In this document: piece by piece, positions 13,320 to 21,741 of the stretch | How the letters are laid out: every line of letters starts with the position of its first letter | Position numbering within the stretch: the stretch's first letter is position 1 | NCBI GenBank assembly: GCA_035539855.1 | Contig: DATLHO010000146.1 | Span: 1-41,459, forward strand | Source of the DNA: DATLHO01 sp035539855 | GTDB taxonomy: Bacteria; Bacteroidota; Ignavibacteria; OLB7 | Direction: 5' to 3' | DNA: 41,459 nucleotides | Position numbers and translations under genes: made by a program | Notes under the pieces: model-generated | The model's input: the letters and a program-made list of their open reading frames with translations, nothing else | The model's database searches: none | Told to the model about the DNA's origin: nothing

Positions 13320-15698
13320 CTATGCTCCGTACCCACCGGGTCCGCGACCGCCCGGACGTCCGCCGCCGGGCCGACCGCCACCGGGCCGACCGCCGCCACC
13401 GGGACGACCACCGCCGCCCGGACGTCCGCCGCCACCGGGCCGACCGCCGCCCGGACGGCCACCGCCGCCGGGTCGACCACCGCCGCCGCCGGGACGTCCG
13501 CCACCAAAGCCACCGCCGCCACTGGGACGCCCGCCTCCGAAGCCGCCGCCGGGACGACCGCCGCCGAAGCCACCTCCACCGCCCGGTCGTCCGCCGCCGC
13601 CCGGACCGCGACCACCGCCGCCGGGACCACGACCGCCGCCGCCCGGTCGTCCGCCGCCGAAGCCGCCGCCGCCGGGTCCGCGTCCTGCGCCGCCTGGACG
13701 ACCGCCGCCGAAGCCTCCTGGCCGACCGCCGCCAAAGCCTCCGGGTCGTCCGCCGCCGGGCCGGTCGCCGCCGAAGCCGCCACGGTCGTCGCGACCGCCG
13801 CCGAAGCCGCGGTCCTCACGTCCGCCGCCGAAACCTCCGCGGTCCTCGCGACCACCGCCGAAGCCGCCCGGTCGTCCGCCGCCGCCGAAGCGATTGCCGC
13901 CCTCGCGGCGATCGTCTCGACCCCAGGCGCCGCCGCCCTGGCGATCACCGCGGTCGCGGTCGACGAAGCCGCCGCGGTCACGGTTGAAGCCGCCACCGGC
14001 CGGACGATCCCCACGGTCGCGGTTGAATCCGCCACCCGGTCGATCGCCACGGTCGCGGTTGAATCCGCCGCCCGCTGGACGATCGCCGCGGTCACGGTTG
14101 AAGCCACCGCCCGGACGATCGCCGCGGTCACGGTTGAATCCACCACCCGGTCGATCGCCACGGTCGCGGTTGAACCCGCCACCGGCAGGACGATCCCCTC
14201 GATCGCGGTTGAAGCCGCCACCGGCAGGACGATCCCCTCGATCGCGGTTGAAGCCACCACCGGCAGGACGATCCCCGCGATCACGGTTGAAGCCACCGCC
14301 GCCGAAGCCGCGGTTGCCACCCCGATCGCCGCCGCCGAAGCCGCCGCGGTCACGATCGCCTCCACGTCCTCCGCCGAACCCACCCTCGCGCCCGCCGCCG
14401 CCGAAGTCCCGGTCGCCTCCGCCTCGCGGCGCCGCGCCACGCGGACCCGCGCCCGGCTCGCGACGACGGAACGGCGACTCCGGAGCGTCGTCGCGGCGCG
14501 GGCTGCGCCGGATCGGACGTCCGCCGCCCTCGAGTTCCTCGCCCTCGCCTTCCTGCTCCTCGTCGCCCTCGTCCTCGACGTCGCCGATTTCCTCCTCGTC
14601 CTCGCCCTCGACTTCCTCCTCCTCGTCATCGGCCATGAAGCCTTCGCCGAGCTCGTCGGCGTCGTAGTCCTCCTCGTCCTCCTCGGCGCCCGCCCAGCGG
14701 CCGGCGCTCTCGTCGTCGACCTCCTCGTCGGCGTCGAACGGTCCGAGCACGATGATGAAGTCGCCACGGAAGGCGCGCTCGGAGAAGCGCGCGCTGAGCT
14801 CGCCCATCGTCCCGCGGAGAACGGCCTCCGATGGCGACGTGAGGTTCACGGTCAGGATGCCCGGTCGATCCGGCATCGTCTCGGCCAGCGCGGTCATCAG
14901 CGAGCGGAGGCGGTAGGGCGCCTCGACGAGAACGATCGTTCCGTCGTGCGCGGCGAGCTCTTCGCAGGCCTCGCGGCGCTCGGCCGGCTTGCGCGGGACG
15001 CTGCCGACGTAGGTGAACGAGTCGACGCCGAAGCCGCTGACCATCAGCGCGGTCATCACGGCGTTGACGCCGGGGATCACCTTCGGCTCGATGCCGAGGT
15101 CGAGTGCGACCTCGGTCAGCACCGTCGCCGGATCGAACTCCTCGGGCGTGCCGCCGTTGGCCATGATCGCGACGCTGCGGCCCTGGCGCAGCGCCTCGAG
15201 CACCTCGAGGATCGCGTCGTCGGCGTGCTCCTCGTTGAGCTCGACCAGCTTCTTCGAGAGGTTGAGCTCGCGCAGCATCCGTGCGCCGGACTTGAACTCG
15301 CCGGTGACGACGAGGTCGGCGGCCTGCAGCGCGCGGGTGCCGCGGGCGGTCATGTCGCCGCTGTTGCCGAACGGAATGCCGACGATGACGAGCGAGCCGG
15401 GATACTGATCGCTCACGCGCTCGTCGGAGAGCTCGACGCTCGGGATCTCGCGCTCGATGGCCGGCTCGGCCGCGGTGGGCTCGGCCGCGTTGGGCTCGGC
15501 CACGTTGGGCTCGGCCACGTTGGGCTCGGCCGCGTTGGTTTCGGCTGTGGCCGCGTCGCCGCCTGTGGCGGCTGACGTGTCAGTCGCATCTGCGGCTGAT
15601 CCGGACCCGCCGGTCTGCTCCGCGCGCTCGGCGTCGGAGGTCGGGGAGCCCTCGGGCTCGCCGTTGGTCATGCTGGGTTCCTGGTTCTCTTCTGTCAT
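13320..15698 (-). CDS. rsmI: RsmI-like methyltransferase with acidic linker and long Gly/Arg-rich tail
   Basis: This is a 792-residue protein. Residues 1-95 are disordered and Ala/Glu/Pro-rich with AEPN repeats. Residues ~98-325 are a SAM-dependent tetrapyrrole-methylase-fold domain. It resembles RsmI, which 2'-O-methylates C1402 of 16S rRNA (VIVGIPFGNSGDMTARGTRA, then PGVNAVMTALMVSGFG). Two usual RsmI motifs differ: the EDTR segment reads GEFKSG, and SDAGTPGISDPG reads ANGGTPEEFDPA. A strongly acidic linker of ~75 residues follows (DDEEEEVEGEDEEEIGD). Then come ~390 residues rich in Gly and Arg, with nine FNRDRG units of 12-13 residues and many GGGRPGG runs. RsmI is normally ~230-280 residues. 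The ATG at 15698 overlaps the stop of the permease gene upstream (ATGA), implying coupling. Confidence 0.8.
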   Translation of the reverse strand: MTEENQEPSMTNGEPEGSPTSDAERAEQTGGSGSAADATDTSAATGGDAATAETNAAEPNVAEPNVAEPNAAEPTAAEPAIEREIPSVELSDERVSDQYPGSLVIVGIPFGNSGDMTARGTRALQAADLVVTGEFKSGARMLRELNLSKKLVELNEEHADDAILEVLEALRQGRSVAIMANGGTPEEFDPATVLTEVALDLGIEPKVIPGVNAVMTALMVSGFGVDSFTYVGSVPRKPAERREACEELAAHDGTIVLVEAPYRLRSLMTALAETMPDRPGILTVNLTSPSEAVLRGTMGELSARFSERAFRGDFIIVLGPFDADEEVDDESAGRWAGAEEDEEDYDADELGEGFMADDEEEEVEGEDEEEIGDVEDEGDEEQEGEGEELEGGGRPIRRSPRRDDAPESPFRRREPGAGPRGAAPRGGGDRDFGGGGREGGFGGGRGGDRDRGGFGGGDRGGNRGFGGGGFNRDRGDRPAGGGFNRDRGDRPAGGGFNRDRGDRPAGGGFNRDRGDRPGGGFNRDRGDRPGGGFNRDRGDRPAGGGFNRDRGDRPGGGFNRDRGDRPAGGGFNRDRGGFVDRDRGDRQGGGAWGRDDRREGGNRFGGGGRPGGFGGGREDRGGFGGGREDRGFGGGRDDRGGFGGDRPGGGRPGGFGGGRPGGFGGGRPGGAGRGPGGGGFGGGRPGGGGRGPGGGGRGPGGGGRPGGGGGFGGGRPGGGFGGGRPSGGGGFGGGRPGGGGGRPGGGGRPGGGRPGGGGRPGGGGRPGGGGRPGGGRPGGGRPGGRGPGGYGA
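13975..14325. repeat. Coding tandem repeat, nine units of 36-39 bp
   Basis: Nine units encode GGFNRDRGDRP with or without Ala before the next Gly pair. Units differ at third codon positions (Gly and Arg codons vary). The repeat is therefore kept at the protein level or is old, rather than being a fresh slippage product. Confidence 0.85.
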
Positions 15699-17116
15699 GA
15701 TGCGGGATTGACTGGGTTGACGTAGACCGGCTTTTCGAGCGTGACCGCTTTGCGGTACCATTCTTTGAGGAACATCAGGATCACTGCGGTCGTCGGCACC
15801 GCGATCAGCAGTCCGACGAAACCGAGGAAGTGTCCGAAGACGAACAGCGAGCCGATCACCATGACCGGGTGCAGGCCGACGCGATCACCGAGGATGCGCG
15901 GTTCGACCAGATTGCTGTTGAGCGCGTGCAGGCCGCCGATCAGGACGGCCGTGATCAGTGTGTTGTACCAGAAGTCGCCCGGGGCGAACAGATAGATGAT
16001 CATCGCGATGCCGAGGTTCATGAACATCCCGATCGTCGGGATGAGGTTCAGCAGGCCGGTCATGATGCCGATCACGACCGCATACGGAACACCGAACAAC
16101 GAGAGCACCGCGATCGCCATGGCCCCGACCATCGACGAAGTAATGAGGATCCCGCGCATGTAGGCGCTGACGATCGTGTCGACGCGCGTGATGTAAAAGA
16201 CCCAGCGCGGATTGTCCTGCAGCAGCGTCGTTCGAACGAAGACGCGAATCCGCCTGAAGTCGATCATCATGTACAACGTCAGGAACGGAATCAGCAGCAG
16301 GACGAAGACCCCCTCGACGACCTGCGTGATGTTCCTGAGAAAGTCCCCGAACCAGGCGAACACGATCGAGACGATCGCCTGGAGCTGCGGCTGGACCTGT
16401 TCGGCGACGATCCGCCGCGCCTGCGCCCGCGGCAGGCCGAATCGCGAGAGCTCGCGCGCGAGCCTCTCCTGATCGAAGATCGTGTTGGCTCCCTTGAGCC
16501 AACTCTGTGCCGAAGTGATGAGCTGATCGAACTGCTCGACGAGCAGCGGGATCAGCACGATGCCGACGACGGCGTAAATGCCGAGAATCGCCAGCACGAT
16601 CGTCAGCGCGGTGACGATCCGGGAGACGCCGTGGCGATCGAGCCAGGCGACGAGGGGGTAGCAGAGATAGGCGACGACGAACGAGACGATGAACGGAAAG
16701 AGCACGCCGCTCAGGGTCACGATCAGCCAGACGATGAACGCGGCGACGCCGAGCTGCATCGTCCGCCGCGCAACGGTCTCGTTGCGAAACGGATAAAGGA
16801 AGAAGACGAGCGCTGCCAGGGGGAAGATGGGGTGGACGATCGCGTACTCTCCGCCCGCGGCGAAGAGGATGATCTCCGCCAGCAGCAACGCCAGCAGGCC
16901 GAAGCCGCCGACGAGCGCGAACATCTCCTGGGTGCGGATCTGTCCGCTGAGCACCGTGTGGGGCCGCTCGATCCAGCGCTCGGCCGCTTGAGCGGCCTCC
17001 TCGGTCGCCTCGACGAGACTGCGCCGCTCGATCTCCGATTCCTCGGGTAGCGGCTCGTCGCCGGGATTGTCGTGCGGCGTGTCGTCGTGAACGTCTGCCA
17101 AGGCGCCTCCGCTCAT
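15695..17116 (-). CDS. AI-2E-family (PerM-like) membrane protein
   Basis: This is a 473-residue protein starting MSGGALADVHDDTPHDNPGD. A hydrophilic acidic N-terminus of ~65 residues is followed by about eight transmembrane segments. Typical family features are the LSGVLFPFIVSFVVAYLCYP region, the GLLNLIPTIGMFMNLGIA segment and the LHPVMVIGSLFVFGHFLGFV motif. Members are proposed autoinducer-2 exporters or transport proteins, and the substrate here is unknown. The start is the first ATG after a 10-bp hairpin at 17125-17150. The stop overlaps the methyltransferase start. The N-terminal extension is longer than usual. Confidence 0.85.
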   Translation of the reverse strand: MSGGALADVHDDTPHDNPGDEPLPEESEIERRSLVEATEEAAQAAERWIERPHTVLSGQIRTQEMFALVGGFGLLALLLAEIILFAAGGEYAIVHPIFPLAALVFFLYPFRNETVARRTMQLGVAAFIVWLIVTLSGVLFPFIVSFVVAYLCYPLVAWLDRHGVSRIVTALTIVLAILGIYAVVGIVLIPLLVEQFDQLITSAQSWLKGANTIFDQERLARELSRFGLPRAQARRIVAEQVQPQLQAIVSIVFAWFGDFLRNITQVVEGVFVLLLIPFLTLYMMIDFRRIRVFVRTTLLQDNPRWVFYITRVDTIVSAYMRGILITSSMVGAMAIAVLSLFGVPYAVVIGIMTGLLNLIPTIGMFMNLGIAMIIYLFAPGDFWYNTLITAVLIGGLHALNSNLVEPRILGDRVGLHPVMVIGSLFVFGHFLGFVGLLIAVPTTAVILMFLKEWYRKAVTLEKPVYVNPVNPAS

Positions 17117-17124
17117 GAATGACC

Positions 17125-17150
17125 GGCCCGGTCGATCCACCGACCGGGCC
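17125..17150 (-). promoter_or_regulatory. Perfect 10-bp hairpin between dut and the permease gene
   Basis: GGCCCGGTCG at 17125-17134 pairs perfectly with CGACCGGGCC at 17141-17150 around a 6-nt loop. It ends 8 bp before the permease ATG. There is no U-tract, so it may modulate translation or be a weak terminator of the dut transcript. Confidence 0.5.
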
Positions 17151-17217
17151 CGTGCTCTCGTTCCGAGGGGTTCCCACGCACGGATCCCCGCTGTCGTTAC
17201 GCGGCGTGCGTCGCGAC

Positions 17218-17700
17218 CTAGCCCACGCCGGTGCTGCCGAAGCCGCCCGCGCCGCGCGCGCTCTGGTCGAGCGTCGCGACCTCCTCGAGTCGAACGCGCT
17301 CGTAGCGCGCGAAGATCGCCTGGGCGATGCGCAGTCCGCGCTCGACGACGAACGGCTCGGTCCCGAGGTTGACGAGGATCACCTGGATCTCGCCGCGGTA
17401 GTCCTCGTCGACGGTCCCCGGCGTGTTGAGCACCGTTACGCCGTGGCGCAGCGCGAGTCCGCTGCGCGGGCGCACCTGGCACTCGTAGCCCTCGGGCAGC
17501 GCAATCGCGATGCCGGTCGGCACCGCCCGGCGCTCGCCCGGAGCGATCGTCACGTCGGCTTCGACGGCCGCGCGCAGATCCATGCCCGCCGCGCCGTCGG
17601 TCGCGTACGCCGGCAACGGTAGGTCGTCGAATCCGTCGCGCACGCGCTGCACGCGCACCGCGGCGGCGTTCGATCCGTTGGTGTGGCTCGTCATCGTCAT
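17218..17700 (-). CDS. dut: dUTP diphosphatase
   Basis: This is a 160-residue protein. It hydrolyses dUTP to dUMP and pyrophosphate, which prevents uracil misincorporation and feeds dTMP synthesis. The five trimeric dUTPase motifs are present in order: ATDGAAGMDLRA, RPRSGLALRHGV, NTPGTVDEDYRGEI with the catalytic Asp, the GLRIAQ segment, and the C-terminal RGAGGFGSTGVG loop. Its ATG shares one base with the stop codon of the acyl-CoA dehydrogenase gene (TGATG), so the two are coupled. Length is typical of the family. Confidence 0.95.
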   Translation of the reverse strand: MTMTSHTNGSNAAAVRVQRVRDGFDDLPLPAYATDGAAGMDLRAAVEADVTIAPGERRAVPTGIAIALPEGYECQVRPRSGLALRHGVTVLNTPGTVDEDYRGEIQVILVNLGTEPFVVERGLRIAQAIFARYERVRLEEVATLDQSARGAGGFGSTGVG

Positions 17701-18866
17701 CAGCGGTACGCGTCGATGCCGGTGATGTCCGCGCCGAGGATCAGCGTGTGGATGTCGTGCGTGCCCTCGTAGGTCTTGACCGACTCCATGTTCGCCATGT
17801 GACGCATCACCGGGTACTCCGCGAGGATGCCGTTGGCGCCGTGGATGTCGCGCGCCAGGCGCGCGCACTCGAGCGCCATCCAGCAGTTGTTCCGCTTGGC
17901 CATCGAGACCTGCTGCGGGCGGTACGTGCCCTCGTCCTTCATGCGTCCGAGGCGCCAGTTCAGAAGCTGGCCCTTGGTGATCTCGTTGAGCATCCAGACG
18001 AGCTTGTCCTGCACGAGCTGGAAGCCGCCGATCGGCTTGTCGAACTGGATCCGCGAGATCGCATACTTCACCGACGACTCGTAGACCGCGATCGCCGAAC
18101 CGACCGCTCCCCACGCGATGCCGTAGCGCGCCTGGTTCAGGCACGAGAGCGGACCGCGCATGCCCGAGACGCCCGGCAGGATGTTCTCCTTCGGGATCTC
18201 GACGTCCTGCAGGATGAGCTCGCTCGTCACCGACGCGCGAAGGGAGTGCTTGCCCTTCATCTCCGGCGCGGTGAAGCCCGGCGTGCCCTTCTCGACGAGG
18301 AAGCCGCGGACGACGCCGTCGAGCTTCGCCCAGACCACCGCGACGTCGGCGACCGTGCCGTTGGTGATCCACATCTTCGCGCCGTTGAGAACATAGCCCG
18401 AGGCGGTCTCGCGCGCGTTGGTGAGCATGCCGGTCGGGTTGGAGCCGAAGTCCGGCTCGGTCAGTCCGAAGCAGCCGATCGCCTCACCGGCCGACATCGC
18501 GGGCAGCCAGCGGCGCTTCTGCTCCTCGCTTCCGTAGGTGAAGATCGGGAACATCACGAGCGATCCCTGCACCGAGACGAAGCTGCGGATCGCGGAGTCG
18601 CCGCGCTCGAGCTCCTGGCAGATCAGGCCGTAGACGACCGAGTTCATTCCACCGCCGCCATACTCTTCCGGGATCGTCGTGCCGAGCATGCCGAGCTCGC
18701 CGATGCGCTTAACAAGGCCCGAGGGAAAGGTCCCCTCCTGATAATGATGCTCGATGACCGGCAGGATCTCCTCGTCGACGAAGGCGCGGACGGTATCGCG
18801 GATCATCCGCTCGTCCTCGCTCAGCAGGGCGTCGACGCTATAGTAGTCCGGAGTGATAACTGGCAT
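17700..18866 (-). CDS. gcdH: Glutaryl-CoA dehydrogenase-type acyl-CoA dehydrogenase
   Basis: This is a 388-residue FAD enzyme. The family oxidatively decarboxylates glutaryl-CoA to crotonyl-CoA in lysine and tryptophan breakdown. Signs of this subgroup are Arg-94 in SAIRSFVSVQ (the substrate-binding Arg of the family), GCFGLTEPDFGSNP, and the catalytic Glu in KTYEGTHDIHTLILG. MWITNG and the C-terminal FAD-binding segment are also present. The ATG at 18866 gives the usual N-terminus; an upstream extension of the frame is not conserved-looking. It heads the minus-strand operon and is divergent from polX across a spacer of about 200 bp. Confidence 0.9.
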   Translation of the reverse strand: MPVITPDYYSVDALLSEDERMIRDTVRAFVDEEILPVIEHHYQEGTFPSGLVKRIGELGMLGTTIPEEYGGGGMNSVVYGLICQELERGDSAIRSFVSVQGSLVMFPIFTYGSEEQKRRWLPAMSAGEAIGCFGLTEPDFGSNPTGMLTNARETASGYVLNGAKMWITNGTVADVAVVWAKLDGVVRGFLVEKGTPGFTAPEMKGKHSLRASVTSELILQDVEIPKENILPGVSGMRGPLSCLNQARYGIAWGAVGSAIAVYESSVKYAISRIQFDKPIGGFQLVQDKLVWMLNEITKGQLLNWRLGRMKDEGTYRPQQVSMAKRNNCWMALECARLARDIHGANGILAEYPVMRHMANMESVKTYEGTHDIHTLILGADITGIDAYR

Positions 18867-19065
18867 GACCGCCTCAAGAGGTACAACAGAGGTAAGAGAA
18901 TGCCCTCGATGCAAACAGGCAAATATATCGGTTGCGCCAAGGCGAGGTCCGAAACGGCCGTCGAATTCGTCCACTTTGACGAATCGATACCGGTTGCCGC
19001 GGCTTCGGAGCGATGACCGGGGGTGAGCTTTCTTACCTTTGCGGACTTCCACACAGGGCGCGACG

Positions 19066-20787
19066 ATGACGGCTCGACAGATCGCCTCGGTTCTCTCGGA
19101 CATCCAGACCTACCTCGAGCTCAACGGTGCGGAGGACTTCCGGACGAAGGCCTACGCCCGCGCCGCGCGTGCGCTCGAGACGACGACGGTCGACGTCGAG
19201 GAGGCCGCGCGAGCCGGCCGGCTGACCTCGATCCCGGGCATCGGCAAGGCGCTTGCCGCGGAGGTTCACGAGATCATCGAGACCGGCTCGTGCGCGCAGC
19301 TCGCGGAGCTGCGCGAGTCGACGCCGCCGGGGCTCATCGACATCACGCGCATCCGCGGCGTCGGCGGCCGAAAGGTGCGGCAGCTGCACCAGGCGCTCGG
19401 CGTCGCCTCGCTCGACGAGCTCGAGCAGGCCTGCCGCGACGGCCGCGTCGCCGGCGTGAGCGGCTTCGGCGCCAAGTCGCAGGAGAACATCCTCGGCGGT
19501 ATCACCGAGCTCAAGAAGAACGAGGGACGCTTCCGCCTCGACACGGCACTGCGCCTCGGCGCGACGCTCCTGGAGCGTCTGCGGGCGCTGCCGTCGGTCC
19601 GCCGTGCCGAGCCGACGGGCGCGTTGCGCCGCGGCGCCGAGGAGTTCGACGGCATCGAGCTGATCGTCGAGTCCGATGACACGCACGCGCTCGAGCGCGA
19701 TCTGGCGACGGTTCTCACTGACGTGCACGCGGTCGACGGCGTGCTGCGCGGCATCGCCGAGGAGCGCTACGAGGTGCGCGTGCATGCGGCGTCGACCGAA
19801 GCGTTCGCGCTGCGGCTGCACGCGACCACCGGCGCGCCCGAGTACGCGGCGTTGATCGCGACCGCGCTCGAGGCGAGGGGCTACGAGCTGCGCGACGACG
19901 CCGTGCTTCGCGACGGCGCGCCCGTGGCGATCGCGAGCGAGGAGGACATCTTCGGCCTGGCCGGCGCGGCATACATCGCTCCGGAGATGCGCGAGGGGAT
20001 CGACGAGGTGCGGCGCGCGATCGACGGAGGACTGCCGGAGCTCGTCGACGCCTCGCGGATGCGCGGCGTGCTGCACGTGCACTCGGTCTGGAGCGACGGC
20101 CGTCGCACGATCGCCGAGCTGGCCGAGCACGCGATCGCCGAGGGGTACGAGTACCTGCTGATGTGCGATCACTCGAAGGCGGCGTTCTACGCCAACGGTC
20201 TGGACGAGGCGCGACTGGAGCAGCAGGGCAGGGAGATCGACGCGATCAACGAGCGCTATGACCCGGCACGGTTCCGCGTGCTCAAGGGCATCGAGTGCGA
20301 CATCCTCGCCGACGGATCGCTCGACCTCGCCGACGACGCACTGGCCGCGCTCGACGCGGTGGTCATCTCCGTGCACTCGCGCTTCGAGCTCGGCCGCGAG
20401 CAGCAGACCAACCGCATCTGCCGCGCGCTCGAGCATCGCTACACGACGATTCTCGGTCACGCCACCGGCCGGCTGCTGCTCTCGCGCAAGGGCTACGACG
20501 TCGACATGCGCATGGTCGTCGACACGGCCGCGCGGCATCGGCGCTCGATCGAGATCAACGGCAACCCGTATCGACTCGACCTGTCGTGGCGTGTCGCTCA
20601 CGGCGCGCAGCGTCTCGGCGTGCCGATCGCGATCAACCCCGACGCGCACACGCTCGAAGACTTCGCCAACGTCGGCTACGGCCTGGTGATGGCGCGCAAG
20701 GCGGGACTGACCGGGGCGGACGTCGTCAACACGAAGACCGCCGACGAGTTCCTGGCGTGGTCGAGGTCGCTGCGAGAAGCCTCGTGA
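19066..20787 (+). CDS. polX: PolX-type DNA polymerase/PHP exonuclease with degenerate polymerase site
   Basis: This is a 573-residue protein. Residues 1-~160 hold the helix-hairpin-helix 8-kDa-like and fingers regions (LTSIPGIGKALAAEVHEI, then RIRGVGGRKVRQL). The palm motif at 186-200 reads GALRRGAEEFDGIELI. Family X polymerases have Asp-x-Asp there (GDID), but here the two positions are Gly-196 and Glu-198. The C-terminal PHP domain from ~335 keeps its metal ligands: HVHSVWSDG, MCDHSK, GIECDILADGSLD, ISVHSRF, LGHATGRLL and NPDAH. The protein is thus probably a 3'-5' exonuclease or phosphodiesterase with a non-catalytic polymerase core. The second ATG (19066) was chosen because the domain starts there. 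Confidence 0.9.
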   Translation: MTARQIASVLSDIQTYLELNGAEDFRTKAYARAARALETTTVDVEEAARAGRLTSIPGIGKALAAEVHEIIETGSCAQLAELRESTPPGLIDITRIRGVGGRKVRQLHQALGVASLDELEQACRDGRVAGVSGFGAKSQENILGGITELKKNEGRFRLDTALRLGATLLERLRALPSVRRAEPTGALRRGAEEFDGIELIVESDDTHALERDLATVLTDVHAVDGVLRGIAEERYEVRVHAASTEAFALRLHATTGAPEYAALIATALEARGYELRDDAVLRDGAPVAIASEEDIFGLAGAAYIAPEMREGIDEVRRAIDGGLPELVDASRMRGVLHVHSVWSDGRRTIAELAEHAIAEGYEYLLMCDHSKAAFYANGLDEARLEQQGREIDAINERYDPARFRVLKGIECDILADGSLDLADDALAALDAVVISVHSRFELGREQQTNRICRALEHRYTTILGHATGRLLLSRKGYDVDMRMVVDTAARHRRSIEINGNPYRLDLSWRVAHGAQRLGVPIAINPDAHTLEDFANVGYGLVMARKAGLTGADVVNTKTADEFLAWSRSLREAS

Positions 20788-20862
20788 GTCGCACGCCGGT
20801 CGTCGTCGCCTGAACCAGCCCGATCGTTTCCTCAACCCGAAATCAGCAATCCGCAATTGACC

Positions 20863-21741
20863 ATGGATCTCCTACACGGAAAACCAGTCGCCGAGAAGAT
20901 CCTGCAGCAGGTCCGCGACGAGTCCACCGCGCTCGTCGCCGAGCGCGGCATCACGCCGGGCCTGGCCGTCGTGCTCGTCGGCGACGATCCGGCATCGTCG
21001 ACCTACGTGCGCTCGAAGGCGCGCATGTGCGAGTCGCTCGGGTGGAAGTCGATCGTCGAGCGTCGCGCCGCCGACATGACCGAAGACGATCTGCTCGCGC
21101 TCGTGCGATCTCTCAACGACGACGAGACGATCCATGGGATTCTCGTGCAGAGCCCGATCCCCTCGCACATCGACTACGAACGTGTCGTCGAGACGATCAG
21201 CCCGCGCAAGGACGTCGACGGCTTTCACCCGGTGAACGTCGGACGGATGGTGATCGGCCTGCCGGCACAGGAATCGTGCACGCCCGCGGGCGTGCTCGAG
21301 ATGCTCGTGCACTACGGCATCGAGACGAGCGGCCGTCGCGTCGTCGTCGCCGGGCGCAGCAACATCGTTGGCAAACCGATTGCGAACATGATGCTGCAGA
21401 AACGGCGCGGCGGCAACGCGATCGTCACCGTCGCGCACACCGGCGCCGCCGATCTCGGCGCGATCACGCGCGAGGCCGACATTCTCATCGTCGCGATCGG
21501 TCGTCCGCGCCTGGTGACCGCCGACATGGTCAAGGAGGGGGCGGTCGTCATCGACGTCGGCATCAACCGCATCGACGATCCGACGAGCGATCGGGGATAT
21601 CGCCTCGTGGGCGACGTCGACTTCGACGCGGTCGCGCCGAAGTGCAGCGCGATCACGCCGGTGCCCGGCGGCGTCGGGCTGATGACGATCGCGATGCTCA
21701 TGCACAACACGCTCCGCTCCGCGCGAGGGGATTTCCGATGA
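20863..21741 (+). CDS. folD: Methylenetetrahydrofolate dehydrogenase/cyclohydrolase FolD
   Basis: This is a 292-residue bifunctional enzyme. It interconverts 5,10-methylene-THF, 5,10-methenyl-THF and 10-formyl-THF. Seen are the catalytic Tyr/Lys region TYVRSKARMCESLG, the signature ILVQSPIPSHID, the P-loop-like GRSNIVGKPIANMML, the C-terminal TPVPGGVGLMTIAMLMHNT and a Rossmann fold between. ATG 20863 was preferred to an in-frame TTG two codons upstream. The gene ends in an ATGA overlap with the pseudouridine synthase gene. The spacer upstream contains an AATCAGCAATCCGCAAT stretch of a type repeated elsewhere in the window. Confidence 0.95.
   Translation: MDLLHGKPVAEKILQQVRDESTALVAERGITPGLAVVLVGDDPASSTYVRSKARMCESLGWKSIVERRAADMTEDDLLALVRSLNDDETIHGILVQSPIPSHIDYERVVETISPRKDVDGFHPVNVGRMVIGLPAQESCTPAGVLEMLVHYGIETSGRRVVVAGRSNIVGKPIANMMLQKRRGGNAIVTVAHTGAADLGAITREADILIVAIGRPRLVTADMVKEGAVVIDVGINRIDDPTSDRGYRLVGDVDFDAVAPKCSAITPVPGGVGLMTIAMLMHNTLRSARGDFR

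Noticed and set aside
13975..14325. Regular repeats that could be taken for a CRISPR array
   Set aside because: The unit is 36-39 bp with no unique spacers and encodes GGFNRDRGDRP in frame with third-position variation, so it is a coding repeat.
13132..14667. Long plus-strand frame rich in Pro/Arg (PPPGRPPP runs) opposite the methyltransferase tail
   Set aside because: It is the antisense image of the Gly/Arg-rich tail; GGC/GGN runs read as proline on the other strand. The minus strand carries the recognisable methylase domain in a continuous frame.
19033..20856. Long minus-strand frame opposite polX
   Set aside because: No domain is recognisable and the composition is Arg/Val/Asp-rich as expected for an antisense shadow in high-GC DNA. 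The plus strand encodes a clear PolX.
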